Positions 7,624 through 14,921 of a stretch of DNA of 16,603 bases are shown piece by piece; within the stretch, counting starts at the first letter, position 1; each line of letters begins with the position of its first letter. The stretch lies in NCBI GenBank assembly GCA_902492185.1, contig CABUKY010000024.1:1-16603 (forward strand), in the 5' to 3' direction. The stretch comes from an uncultured Collinsella sp. Its GTDB lineage: Bacteria > Actinomycetota > Coriobacteriia > Coriobacteriales > Coriobacteriaceae. The translations under genes and the position numbers were made by a program. The notes beneath the pieces are model-generated. The model searched no databases, was not told where the DNA came from, and saw only the letters and a list, made by a program, of their open reading frames with translations.

Positions 7624-8199
7624 ATGTCCACGTCACAAAACCAGAAAAAAGAAGCCATCGCCCAGGCGACCGAGCAAGAGCTCACATCGCTTGCGGTCCG
7701 TGGCGTGCGTATCGCGGGCAACGCGTGCTCGCCGATTGTGCTGGTCAAAGGCGATTTGGACGAGGCCGAGCGCGCGGGCGGCGAGCTGGCTGCCGGTCCA
7801 GACGGTGCCGCGCTGCGCAAGGCTCTCGGCGCCATCGGCTACGCGCCCGAGGATTTTTGCGTGCTGGCAAGCGTCGCCGGCGTGGGTGACGGAGCGGTCG
7901 CGGTGGGCGAGACTCTGCCGTGCGAGCTGTTCCGTGAGGCGCTTGAGGCTTTGGACCCCGAGGCGGTGCTACTGCTCGACAACAACGCGGCTGACGCCAT
8001 GCGCGAGACCTACGCCGATATGCTCGTGGCGATCGATGACTTCGACACCGCCATGCTCAAGCCCGGCCTGGTCGCCCATGTGCAGGGTCGCCGCGTGCTC
8101 GCGCTCGACGGCTTTGAGGCGGCACTCACCGACAAGGCCGCTAAGCAGCGCATGTGGGCCTACATCAAGCAGCTGACTCCGGCGGCCGCTCCGCTGTAG
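7624..8199 (+). CDS. Unknown protein, possibly a degenerate uracil-DNA-glycosylase-fold protein
   Basis: No family is certain for this 191-residue soluble protein. Its layout resembles a family 4/5 uracil-DNA glycosylase. A strand IVLVKGDLDEAE lies where those enzymes have VGEAPG and an acidic residue. It is followed by GPDGAALRKALGAIGYAPEDFCVL (cf. GxAGxLLxxxLxxxGLxrxDvyv), then ELFREALEALDPEAVLLLDNNAADAM (cf. the LxxLxPkvivaLGxxAAxaL segment) and a terminal DKAAKQRMWAYIKQL helix. The catalytic Gly-Glu-Ala-Pro-Gly loop and the His-Pro-Ser loop are missing, as are the four iron-sulfur cysteines (only C35, C79 and C100 are present). If the assignment is right it is probably not an active glycosylase. 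The ATG at 7624 has GGAG 5 nt upstream. It is monocistronic and convergent with the kinase gene. Confidence 0.8.
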   Translation: MSTSQNQKKEAIAQATEQELTSLAVRGVRIAGNACSPIVLVKGDLDEAERAGGELAAGPDGAALRKALGAIGYAPEDFCVLASVAGVGDGAVAVGETLPCELFREALEALDPEAVLLLDNNAADAMRETYADMLVAIDDFDTAMLKPGLVAHVQGRRVLALDGFEAALTDKAAKQRMWAYIKQLTPAAAPL

Positions 8200-8263
8200 C
8201 GGATTGGCGCCGGCGAGCGATTGCCTGGCGGGCAAGGCGCGCCTCGAGATCGGCGCCGCACTT

Positions 8264-9541
8264 CTACATCACAGCGCGCAGCTCAAACCGATCGCCGTTA
8301 ATGCGGAACTGACAGTTGCCGTTCATGCGCTCCACGGCAAGTTTGATGCTCTTGGTGCCAAAGCCGTGGCCCGCATGCCGGGTCACGGGCATGCCGTCGA
8401 CCATGCGCGGAGCGCGGTCAAACGTGTTGGAAACCAACAGCAGCAGCTGGCCGTCCTCTAATCGCAGGTCAAAGTCGACGAATCGCTTTCCTTGGGGTGC
8501 GGCGCTTGCGGCGGTGATAGCGTTTTCCAAGGCATTTGAGAGCACGCTAAACAGGTCGGCGTCACCTACGTGGATGGTTTCGGGTACGGCGGCGCGCAGG
8601 TTGGCGGTAATGCCGTTTCTATTGATATCCGAGTTAAATGACGAAAGCGCGATGTTTACGGTCTCGTTGGCGCAGAAGCGGCGTACGGCGGTGCGATCGC
8701 CGGCTTCGCAGAGTTCATCGATGCGTTTGAGCGCCTCGTCGGTGTGGCCCTCCTCAATTAAAGCGGCCAGGCCGCGTAGGAAGTGGCGCATGTCGTGGCG
8801 CAGAATCGACAGCTCGCGCCCAGATTGACGCCAAGCCTCGAGCTCTTTGATGGCGGCGCTGTCGCGGGTTTCGAGCATCCAGCGCTCTCGCTCGGCGGTT
8901 TCCTTTTCTTCGTATTCGCGCAGGTAAACGGCAAGAAACATAAGATAGAAGGCACAGAGCGCAAATGCCAAAAACTCAACCGTTACCACCGAGCCCGAGT
9001 GGAACAGCGTGGTGTAGACGTTGGTGGCATAGTCAAAGACGTAATAGACGAGCGGCAGGATTAAAAGGATGCCCAGCTCGGTGGTGCTTTTAATCGCCAA
9101 GCGCGGACCGATGTCGCCGGCCCAATGCAACAGGACGGCAAAGACGGCGAGTGTGGTCGCGATGCGCGCCAGATAGTACGCGATCTGAGAATCGGTTGCG
9201 GCAAATGCGGCAATGCCCATCCAATTGCTGAACTGGCAGCTCAGATAGGCACTCGTAATGCCGAGTACGGCAAGCAGCGGGCTCAGGCGGTAGCGCGCGC
9301 ACAAATAGATGACGAGCGGCAGATGCACGACGAGCGGATATACCTGGCGGGCGAAAAGCTCGCCGCCGACGGCATTGGCGAGGCCAAATGCGCATCCAGT
9401 TACGGCACCGACCAGCACCAGTTCAAGCGCATGACGCCGGTTGATCTCGATACCGCACAGCGCCGCCGAGGCAAAGACGCCAAAGAGCAGCGTCGTGGCG
9501 TGGTGGATTGCCCAAAGGATCATTTCGACCGAGGAGACCAT
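8264..9541 (-). CDS. AgrC/ComD-like membrane sensor histidine kinase (GHKL)
   Basis: This 425-residue kinase has an N-terminal membrane half (about 1-205) with roughly six hydrophobic segments. A coiled linker follows at about 206-242 (LREYEEKETAERERWMLE), then the dimerisation/phosphoacceptor motif LRHDMRHF with H249, the N box SNALENAITA (336-343) and the G box GHGFGTKSIKLA (391-402). A short acceptor helix and a GHKL ATPase without classical HisKA features fit the HPK10 family, which usually senses peptides or small signals. The ATG at 9541 overlaps the regulator's TGA (TGATG), and GGGAGG lies 5 nt upstream, so the two are translated together. No agrB or agrD-like gene is adjacent, so the signal is unknown. 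Confidence 0.9.
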   Translation of the reverse strand: MVSSVEMILWAIHHATTLLFGVFASAALCGIEINRRHALELVLVGAVTGCAFGLANAVGGELFARQVYPLVVHLPLVIYLCARYRLSPLLAVLGITSAYLSCQFSNWMGIAAFAATDSQIAYYLARIATTLAVFAVLLHWAGDIGPRLAIKSTTELGILLILPLVYYVFDYATNVYTTLFHSGSVVTVEFLAFALCAFYLMFLAVYLREYEEKETAERERWMLETRDSAAIKELEAWRQSGRELSILRHDMRHFLRGLAALIEEGHTDEALKRIDELCEAGDRTAVRRFCANETVNIALSSFNSDINRNGITANLRAAVPETIHVGDADLFSVLSNALENAITAASAAPQGKRFVDFDLRLEDGQLLLLVSNTFDRAPRMVDGMPVTRHAGHGFGTKSIKLAVERMNGNCQFRINGDRFELRAVM

Positions 9542-10263
9542 CAGCGCCTCCCGCCCTCGAAGCGCACCGCAAAGTAGGCGTCTTGGAATCCCTGCTTGCA
9601 GCTGCGCGAAAGCGGGATGCACGCGCCCGAGCGCATGACGATGTCCGTGCGGCCAAAGTGATCGATATTGCGCAGGTTGACCTGGTAGCTGCGGTGGCAT
9701 TTAAAGAAGGTGGCATTTTGCGCCAAACGGTCCTCGACGCTGCGGAACGATTCGAGTGCCTCGATATCGCGTCCGTCGCGCAGGTGGAAGACCACGTGCT
9801 TGTTGCGCGCCTCGGCATATTCGATGTCGGACAGGCGCAGGGCGTGGTAGCCAAAGGACGTTTTGATTACGAGTTCGTCGGTTGCCGCCGGGCGCATGCT
9901 CGAAAGCTCGTCGAGTAACTGCGCCAGGCGTTCATAAGTTACGGGCTTGAGCAGATAGTCGAAGGCGCGGACCTCGTAGGACTCCAGTGCAAACTCGGGC
10001 GATGAGGTGAGAAATACCAGGCGCACGGCGGTATCGGCCTGGCGCAATTCGCGCGCGGTGTCCATGCCGTTGACGAGCGGCATGATCATGTCGAGCAGAA
10101 TGATGTCGGCGCGCGATGCGGCATGGCGGGCCAGCAGGTCCTCGCCGCGCGTGACGAGCGCAACATCGACCGCCGTGCCCGTCTCGCTCGACCAACGGTC
10201 GATCATCCGGTGCAGTCTATCTAGAAAAGCGACGTCGTCGTCGCAGGCAATAATCTTGAGCAT
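9541..10263 (-). CDS. LytTR-family response regulator (AgrA/VirR-like)
   Basis: The 240-residue regulator has a receiver domain (1-120) with the acidic pocket CDDD (8-10), phosphoacceptor D58 in LLDMIMP, T86 in FLTSS and K107 in LLKPV. It is followed by a LytTR DNA-binding domain (about 133-235) with NKHVVFHLRDGRDIEALESF, FFKCHRSYQVNLRNID and PLSRSCKQGF. LytTR proteins bind direct repeats upstream of their targets; none was identified here. The ATG at 10263 has AAGGGGG upstream. It is first in a two-gene unit with the kinase and diverges from the nad operon, with about 290 nt between the start codons. The targets cannot be told from the window. Confidence 0.93.
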   Translation of the reverse strand: MLKIIACDDDVAFLDRLHRMIDRWSSETGTAVDVALVTRGEDLLARHAASRADIILLDMIMPLVNGMDTARELRQADTAVRLVFLTSSPEFALESYEVRAFDYLLKPVTYERLAQLLDELSSMRPAATDELVIKTSFGYHALRLSDIEYAEARNKHVVFHLRDGRDIEALESFRSVEDRLAQNATFFKCHRSYQVNLRNIDHFGRTDIVMRSGACIPLSRSCKQGFQDAYFAVRFEGGRR

Positions 10264-10470
10264 TCGGCCCCCTTAAGTAGTTCGATTTTGCCACATCGGG
10301 CACGCGCCGCTTGCGGGGGTGCGGACCGTTTGCGCCCCACGGCGTGCAGCTCGCGCCAAGCGGTGTTGCGGTGGTGAAAGATGCCTCCTGCGCTATCGAG
10401 AGCTCGGCTATCCTCAGCTTGCCAGTTTGAAAATGGACCTGCCACATGATTGAATCTTTATTTCAACTTT

Positions 10471-10514
10471 ACACCTAGGTTTACAGCTGTCTTGTCAGCT
10501 GTAAACCTAGGTGT
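10471..10514. promoter_or_regulatory. Perfect 19-bp dyad upstream of nadA, probable NiaR operator
   Basis: ACACCTAGGTTTACAGCTG (10471-10489) is repeated exactly in inverted form at 10496-10514, with TCTTGT between. The core (TTTACAGCTGTCTTG and its mirror) resembles the ACA-GTGTC type half-sites described for the nicotinate repressor NiaR, and niaR is the last gene of the operon. The outer arm repeats the TTTACA word 12 bp away (10468 and 10480), so two dimers may bind. A promoter -35 lies in its centre. The match to the NiaR consensus is from memory. Confidence 0.75.
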
Positions 10515-10520
10515 CATACT
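10492..10520 (+). promoter_or_regulatory. Promoter of the nadABC-niaR operon
   Basis: TTGTCA (10492-10497, 5 of 6) and CATACT (10515-10520, 4 of 6) are separated by exactly 17 bp. The -35 lies in the loop of the dyad, and the right arm fills the spacer, so a bound repressor would block RNA polymerase. Transcription would begin near 10527, giving a leader of about 30 nt. Confidence 0.6.
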
Positions 10521-10555
10521 AAAGCCCCAAGATTCGCCAAAAGAGAGGGGCCTTG

Positions 10556-11581
10556 ATGGCACAGAGCGCGAACATGGATGCGTCGGAGCTTGCACGCGAT
10601 ATCGCGGCCGGCCTGGCATCGGCAACGACGGCAACGGAGCGTGCGGCACTGGTGCCCGCAGAGCTCGTCGAGGCCATTCAGCAACTAAAAACCCAACGTG
10701 ACGTGGTGATCCTGGCGCACTATTACGTGGCGCCCGAGGTCCAAGCCTTTGCCGATTACGTCGGCGATAGCTTCTACCTGGCAAAGCTCGCCAAAAGCCT
10801 GCCGCAGCAGACCATCGTGTTGTGCGGCGTGGAGTTTATGGGCGAGAGCGCCAAGCTGCTCAATCCCACTAAGACCGTGCTGCTGCCCGAGCCGGGCGCG
10901 GACTGTCCCATGGCGCACATGGTCAAGCGCGAGACGGTCGACGCGGCGCGCGCCGAGTACGGCGACGACCTGGCCGTGGTGTGCTACGTCAACTCCACGG
11001 TCGAGATCAAGAGCTGGAGCGACGTGTGCGTCACCAGTTCCAACGCCGTTAAGATCGTGTCCGAGCTGCCGCAGCAGCATGTCCTGTTCATTCCCGACCA
11101 AAACCTGGGACGCTTCGTAGCCGAGCAGGTGCCGCAAAAGCACGTCATCCTCAACAACGGCTACTGCCCGCGCCATCACATCATCACCGTCGAGCAGATC
11201 GTTGACGCGACGGAGGCCCACCCCGACGCGCTCGTGCTGGCGCACCCCGAGTGCAAGGCCGACGTCCTGGCCGAGGCCGACTACATCGGCTCCACCGCCG
11301 GCATCATCAAGTATGCCGAGGAGTCGGACGCGAGCGAGTTCATCATCGTGACGGTCCGCGGCGTGCTCTACGAGCTCGAGCGCCGCTGCCAGGGCACCGG
11401 CAAGAAGTTCTATTTCCCCGCGGTGCAGCCCACCTGCGTCAACATGGATCTCATCACGCTCGAAAAGCTCGTGCACTGCCTGGAGACAGGCGAGGGCGAG
11501 GTGCAGATCGGCGTGTCGGACGAGGCTGCAGACCAGGCCAAGCTCACGCTCGACCGCATGCTCGAGTACGCAGCGCGCTAG
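10556..11581 (+). CDS. nadA: Quinolinate synthase NadA
   Basis: NadA condenses iminoaspartate with dihydroxyacetone phosphate to quinolinate using a [4Fe-4S] cluster. The 341-residue protein carries the three expected cluster cysteines: C90 in LCGVEFMGESAK, C233 in HPEC and C294 in QPTCVNM. It also has the substrate-binding signatures LAHYYVAPEVQ, CYVNSTVEIK, PDQNLGRFV and the DYIGST loop. About 40 residues precede the first conserved segment, as in the longer NadA proteins. The ATG at 10556 has GAGAGGGG 5 nt upstream; the in-frame TTG at 10553 is too close to it. It is the first gene of the operon, directly behind the dyad operator and promoter. Confidence 0.97.
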   Translation: MAQSANMDASELARDIAAGLASATTATERAALVPAELVEAIQQLKTQRDVVILAHYYVAPEVQAFADYVGDSFYLAKLAKSLPQQTIVLCGVEFMGESAKLLNPTKTVLLPEPGADCPMAHMVKRETVDAARAEYGDDLAVVCYVNSTVEIKSWSDVCVTSSNAVKIVSELPQQHVLFIPDQNLGRFVAEQVPQKHVILNNGYCPRHHIITVEQIVDATEAHPDALVLAHPECKADVLAEADYIGSTAGIIKYAEESDASEFIIVTVRGVLYELERRCQGTGKKFYFPAVQPTCVNMDLITLEKLVHCLETGEGEVQIGVSDEAADQAKLTLDRMLEYAAR

Positions 11582-11584
11582 AAC

Positions 11585-11619
11585 AATGTGGCAGGAGGGA
11601 CGGTCCCTTATGTCACATT
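11585..11619. repeat. 35-bp imperfect palindrome between nadA and nadB
   Basis: AATGTGGCAGGAGGGAC (11585-11601) faces GTCCCTTATGTCACATT (11603-11619) around one central G. 14 of 17 positions are complementary, and two of the other three are G-U in RNA. It looks like the GGGAC/GTCCC REP-like palindromes common between genes in many bacteria. It lies right after the nadA stop and before the likely nadB start. It contains two in-frame ATGs (11586 and 11610) that are probably not used. Confidence 0.7.
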
Positions 11620-11636
11620 CAAGGGAGAGGATTCCT

Positions 11637-13013
11637 GTGGAAACCAAGCAATACCCCGATATGGAGTGCGACGTCGTCATTGCCGGCTGCGGCGTGGCGG
11701 GCCTGTACGCGGCTCTTAACCTGCCGACGAGCACGCGCGTGATCATGCTTTCCAAGGGCGCTGTCGACGAGTGCGATTCGATGCTCGCGCAGGGCGGTAT
11801 CTGCGTGCTGCCCGAAGGCTCAGACTACGATGCCTTCTTTGAGGACACCATGCACGCCGGTCATTACGAGAACCGCCGCGAGAGCGTCGACATCATGATC
11901 CGCTCGAGCCGCTCGGTCATCAACGACCTGCTGGCGATGGGCGTGGATTTTGAGCGCAAGGCCGACGGCAGCCTCGACTTTACCCGCGAGGGCGCGCACA
12001 GCCGTCCGCGCATTGCCTTCCATGCCGACATTACGGGCAAGGAGATCACGACCAAGCTGCTCCAGGCCGTTCGCAAGCTGGATAACGTGCAGATTTTGGA
12101 GCACGTGGCCATGACCGACATCCTGACGGGCGAGCGTGACGGCGCCACGGTGTGTGCCGGCGTCGTCGCCGTTCCCGTGGACGAGGACGATTCAGCTCGC
12201 CCCGCCGACGAGCTGGCAAATGCCGCCGAGGGCGTGCATGCCGGTAAGCCGTTTAAGATCCATGCCCGCCATACGCTGTGGGCGACGGGTGGCATCGGCG
12301 GCGTGTACGATCACTCCACCAACTACCCGCAGCTCACCGGTGACGCCTGCTACATCGCTCAGGGGCATGGCATTAAGATGGAGCACCTGGACTACGTGCA
12401 GATCCACCCCACGGGGCTGTTCTCGCCGCAGCCGGGCCGTACGTTCCTGATCAGCGAGAGCTGCCGCGGCGAGGGCGCGATTTTGCTCAACGCCGCCGGC
12501 GAGCGCTTTACCGACGAGCTTCAGCCGCGTGATGTGGTCGCCGCCGCTATTCGCGAGCAGATGAAGCAGGACGGTACCGAGCACGAGTGGCTGAGCTTCG
12601 CCCCCGTCGAACGCGATGTGGTGACCGGGCATTTTGCCAACATTCGCGCGCGCTGCCTTGAGGACGGCCGCGACATCTTGGACGAGCCCATCCCCGTTAC
12701 GCCCACGCAGCACTACTTTATGGGTGGCGTATGGGTCGATAAGGACGGCCGCACCTCGATGCCCGAGCTCTACGCCGCGGGCGAGACGGCCTGCAACGGC
12801 GTTCACGGCAAGAATCGCCTTGCATCAAACAGCCTGCTCGAGGCGCTGGTCTGGGGTCGTCGTGCCGCGTGGTATATGCGTACCGGCGAATCGCTGACCG
12901 TGGAGCAGGCGGGCGATCCCGCGCTTGACGGGCGTCACCGCGCCCTGAGCGCCGATGCCCTTGCAATCGATGATTTGGCCCGTGCCGCCGGCACGCAGGC
13001 CGTGGAGGAGTAG
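11637..13013 (+). CDS. nadB: L-aspartate oxidase NadB
   Basis: NadB is a flavoprotein that oxidises L-aspartate to iminoaspartate; fumarate can be the electron acceptor in anaerobes. The protein has the FAD motif VVIAGCGVAGLYAA near residue 14, SMLAQGGICV, the substrate loop IHPTGLFSPQPGRTFLISE, RGEGAILLNAAGERF, and HYFMGGVWVDKDGRTSMPELYAAGE followed by GVHGKNRLASNSLLEALVWGRRAA. At 458 residues it is shorter than the roughly 530-540 of E. coli or B. subtilis, because little of the C-terminal helical domain follows the FAD-binding core. I prefer the GTG at 11637 (GGGAGAGG about 6 nt upstream). ATGs at 11586 and 11610 lie inside a palindrome and have poor ribosome sites; an ATG at 11661 is a further option. 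The end overlaps the nadC ribosome site. Confidence 0.95.
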   Translation: METKQYPDMECDVVIAGCGVAGLYAALNLPTSTRVIMLSKGAVDECDSMLAQGGICVLPEGSDYDAFFEDTMHAGHYENRRESVDIMIRSSRSVINDLLAMGVDFERKADGSLDFTREGAHSRPRIAFHADITGKEITTKLLQAVRKLDNVQILEHVAMTDILTGERDGATVCAGVVAVPVDEDDSARPADELANAAEGVHAGKPFKIHARHTLWATGGIGGVYDHSTNYPQLTGDACYIAQGHGIKMEHLDYVQIHPTGLFSPQPGRTFLISESCRGEGAILLNAAGERFTDELQPRDVVAAAIREQMKQDGTEHEWLSFAPVERDVVTGHFANIRARCLEDGRDILDEPIPVTPTQHYFMGGVWVDKDGRTSMPELYAAGETACNGVHGKNRLASNSLLEALVWGRRAAWYMRTGESLTVEQAGDPALDGRHRALSADALAIDDLARAAGTQAVEE

Positions 13014-13016
13014 ACC

Positions 13017-13877
13017 ATGAATCCCATTACCATGAAGCTCGTCGTCGATGATCTGATTTTGCAGGCTCTGCGCGAGGACATCACGTTTGAGGACGTGAGT
13101 ACGGCGAGCGTGTGCCCCACGGCGCGCCCCGCTACCGTTGAGCTCATCGCCAAGGCCGACGGCATTATCGCCGGCCTGGATGTGTTTGCCCGCACCTTTG
13201 AGTTGCTGGATTCGCAGAGCTCGGTGCTGTTCGACGTTGCCGACGGTGACGAGGTGCACGCCGGCGACCACGTGGGCCAGGTGCGCGGCGATGCGCGCGT
13301 GCTGCTTTCGGGCGAGCGCGTGGCGCTCAACTATCTGCAGCGCATGAGCGGCATCGCTACCTATACATACCAGATGGCCGCGGTGCTCGAGGGCACCAAG
13401 ACCGTGCTCGTCGACACGCGCAAGACCACGCCGGGCATGCGTGTGTTTGAAAAGGCGGCGGTCGAGATCGGCGGCGGCAGCAACCACCGCTACAACCTGT
13501 CGACGGCCGTCATGCTCAAGGACAACCACATCGATGCCGCCGGTGGCGTGACGCGCGCGATCGAGATGGCACGCGCCCATGCGTCGTTTACCACGACGGT
13601 CGAGATCGAGTGCGAGAACCTGGACATGGTGCGCGAGGCTGTGGAGGCCGGCGCCGACATCATCATGTTTGACAACATGACCCACGACGACATGGCTGCT
13701 GCAATTGAGCTTATCGCCGGCCGCGCCAAGACCGAGTGCTCGGGCAACGTGGACGCCAGCAATATCCGCGCGCTCGCCGACCTGGGCGTTGACTTTATTA
13801 GCTCGGGGGCGCTGACGCACTCCGCGCCGATTCTCGACCTCTCGCTTAAGCACCTGCGTCTGCTGGACGGTAAATAA
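13017..13877 (+). CDS. nadC: Nicotinate-nucleotide pyrophosphorylase (quinolinate phosphoribosyltransferase)
   Basis: NadC converts quinolinate and PRPP to nicotinate mononucleotide, CO2 and pyrophosphate. The 286-residue protein has the type II PRTase signatures: SGERVALNYLQRMSGIAT (R101), DTRKTTPGMR (R135, K136), GGGSNHRYNLSTAVMLKDNH (H157, R158, K168), VEIECEN, MFDNM and the phosphate loop ISSGALTHS. The start follows the nadB stop by 3 nt; its ribosome site GGAGGAG is made of the last codons of nadB. The stop shares one base with the niaR start (TAATG). Nothing is missing, and the length is normal. Confidence 0.97.
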   Translation: MNPITMKLVVDDLILQALREDITFEDVSTASVCPTARPATVELIAKADGIIAGLDVFARTFELLDSQSSVLFDVADGDEVHAGDHVGQVRGDARVLLSGERVALNYLQRMSGIATYTYQMAAVLEGTKTVLVDTRKTTPGMRVFEKAAVEIGGGSNHRYNLSTAVMLKDNHIDAAGGVTRAIEMARAHASFTTTVEIECENLDMVREAVEAGADIIMFDNMTHDDMAAAIELIAGRAKTECSGNVDASNIRALADLGVDFISSGALTHSAPILDLSLKHLRLLDGK

Positions 13878-14422
13878 TGGACGCCCGCGAGCGTCGCCGT
13901 GCCATCATGGGCGTGCTCGAGGAAGCCAAGGAGCCCGTTTCGGGCAGCGCACTTGCCCGCGAGGTGGGTGTGAGCCGCCAGATTGTCGTGCAAGACATCG
14001 CTCTGCTGCGCGCCGACGGGCACGATATCGTGGCGACCAATCGCGGCTACGTGCTGCAGGAGGCCCCCAGCAGCCCCGCCGTGCCCACGCGTCTTGTTAA
14101 GGTGCGCCACGGTGTGGAGCAGGCGGGCGACGAGCTTACGAGTATCGTCGACGCGGGTGGCGCCGTGCTCAACGTGATCGTCAACCATCGTGTGTACGGT
14201 AAGATCACAGCCGACCTGGACATCCGCAATCGTCGCGATGTTGAGCGCTACCTGCACGATATCGAGAGCGGCAAGAGCTTTCCATTACTAACGGTGACGA
14301 GCGGCTATCACTTCCATCGCATTGCGGCAGAGGATGAGCAAACCCTCGACGAGATCGAGGCGATGCTCAAGGAGAAAGGCTACTTGGCGGACCTAATGCC
14401 CTACGAAGACGGCCTGTCCTAG
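13877..14422 (+). CDS. niaR: Nicotinate-responsive transcriptional repressor NiaR (HTH + 3H domain)
   Basis: The 181-residue protein has an N-terminal winged HTH (about 5-60: SGSALAREVGVSRQIVVQDIALLRADG, ATNRGYVL) and a C-terminal 3H domain. The 3H histidines and acidic ligand are visible: H78 in KVRHGV, E86, H104 in VNHRVYGKI, and H145 and H147 in GYHFHRI. This is the architecture of NiaR (B. subtilis YrxA, T. maritima TM1602), which binds nicotinic acid and represses NAD synthesis or niacin uptake genes. Its ATG overlaps the nadC stop by one base, so it is the last gene of the operon and should repress its own synthesis through the dyad at 10471-10514. A strong terminator follows 14 nt later. 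Confidence 0.93.
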   Translation: MDARERRRAIMGVLEEAKEPVSGSALAREVGVSRQIVVQDIALLRADGHDIVATNRGYVLQEAPSSPAVPTRLVKVRHGVEQAGDELTSIVDAGGAVLNVIVNHRVYGKITADLDIRNRRDVERYLHDIESGKSFPLLTVTSGYHFHRIAAEDEQTLDEIEAMLKEKGYLADLMPYEDGLS

Positions 14423-14435
14423 TAACGACGAATGC

Positions 14436-14474
14436 AAAAGGAGGCCTCCGCGGCGATGCGGAGGCCTCCTTTTT
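14436..14474. terminator. Strong bidirectional terminator between niaR and the ferredoxin gene
   Basis: AAAAGGAGGCCTCCG (14436-14450) and CGGAGGCCTCCTTTT (14459-14473) form a perfect 15-bp stem with an 8-nt loop, followed by T residues. Read on the other strand the same stem is followed by TTTTGCATT. It can end both the nad operon and the convergent ferredoxin transcript. Confidence 0.92.
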
Positions 14475-14512
14475 GTGCACGGTGTACTTTTGAGTGTGCA
14501 GTGGGGGAGTTG

Positions 14513-14698
14513 TTACTCCTCGACGATCTCGGTGATCGCGCCAGCGGGGCAAGCGTCCTGGCAAGCGCCACAGGCGACGCAGGAGTCCTCGTCAGCGACG
14601 GTAGCGACGTCCTGGAGCTCCAGAACGCCAGCGGGGCAGGAGTCGACGCAAACGCCACAAGCGATGCACTCGTCGGCATCAATTACGGGATGAGCCAT
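14513..14698 (-). CDS. Small 2[4Fe-4S] ferredoxin
   Basis: The 61-residue protein has two complete cluster motifs: CIACGVCVDSCP (C11, C14, C17, C21) and CVACGACQDACP (C40, C43, C46, C50). It is a clostridial-type low-potential electron carrier in the cytoplasm, usually serving pyruvate:ferredoxin oxidoreductase, hydrogenases or similar anaerobic enzymes. The specific partner is not shown here. The ATG at 14698 has AGAGGAAA upstream; the longer open frame to 14764 lacks a ribosome site and would overlap the putative promoter. It is a single-gene unit, convergent with the nad operon. Confidence 0.95.
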   Translation of the reverse strand: MAHPVIDADECIACGVCVDSCPAGVLELQDVATVADEDSCVACGACQDACPAGAITEIVEE

Positions 14699-14759
14699 GG
14701 TAGTTTCCTCTCTGTTGACCGACGCTACAGGCGATGCGCGCCGGTTTGATTCGGGCAAA

Positions 14760-14787
14760 AACATACCACGGGAGCGACCGTTTGCAA
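14760..14787 (-). promoter_or_regulatory. Possible ferredoxin promoter
   Basis: On the minus strand TTGCAA (14787-14782) and TATGTT (14765-14760) are 16 bp apart, about 62 nt before the ferredoxin ATG. Both are four-of-six matches, so this is tentative. Confidence 0.3.
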
Positions 14788-14921
14788 TACCCTCTGGCCG
14801 GCATCTTCATACCGTTCGCCGAGTATGCCAAGGTTTACTAAAAAACGCGCAGGTGGGGCCGTTGAGCTGCGCAAATGTTAGCTAAAGGTGACTTGAAATA
14901 TTGAGCTATTGAGCGCGCCTG

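Noticed and set aside
8200..8263. Terminator between the convergent genes at 8199 and 8264
   Set aside because: GC-rich with short GGCGCC repeats, but no compact stem followed by T residues.
10217..10447. Possible small minus-strand peptides upstream of the LytTR regulator (agrD-like?)
   Set aside because: Two frames of 74-76 codons overlap the regulator start, lack ribosome sites and show no precursor-like leader or cysteine core.
10685..11755. Long minus-strand open frame opposite nadA
   Set aside because: It lies antisense to an intact nadA and spans its stop; no motifs, so it is a GC-bias shadow.
12825..13853. Long minus-strand open frame opposite nadC
   Set aside because: Antisense to an intact nadC, with His/Arg-rich composition typical of shadow frames.
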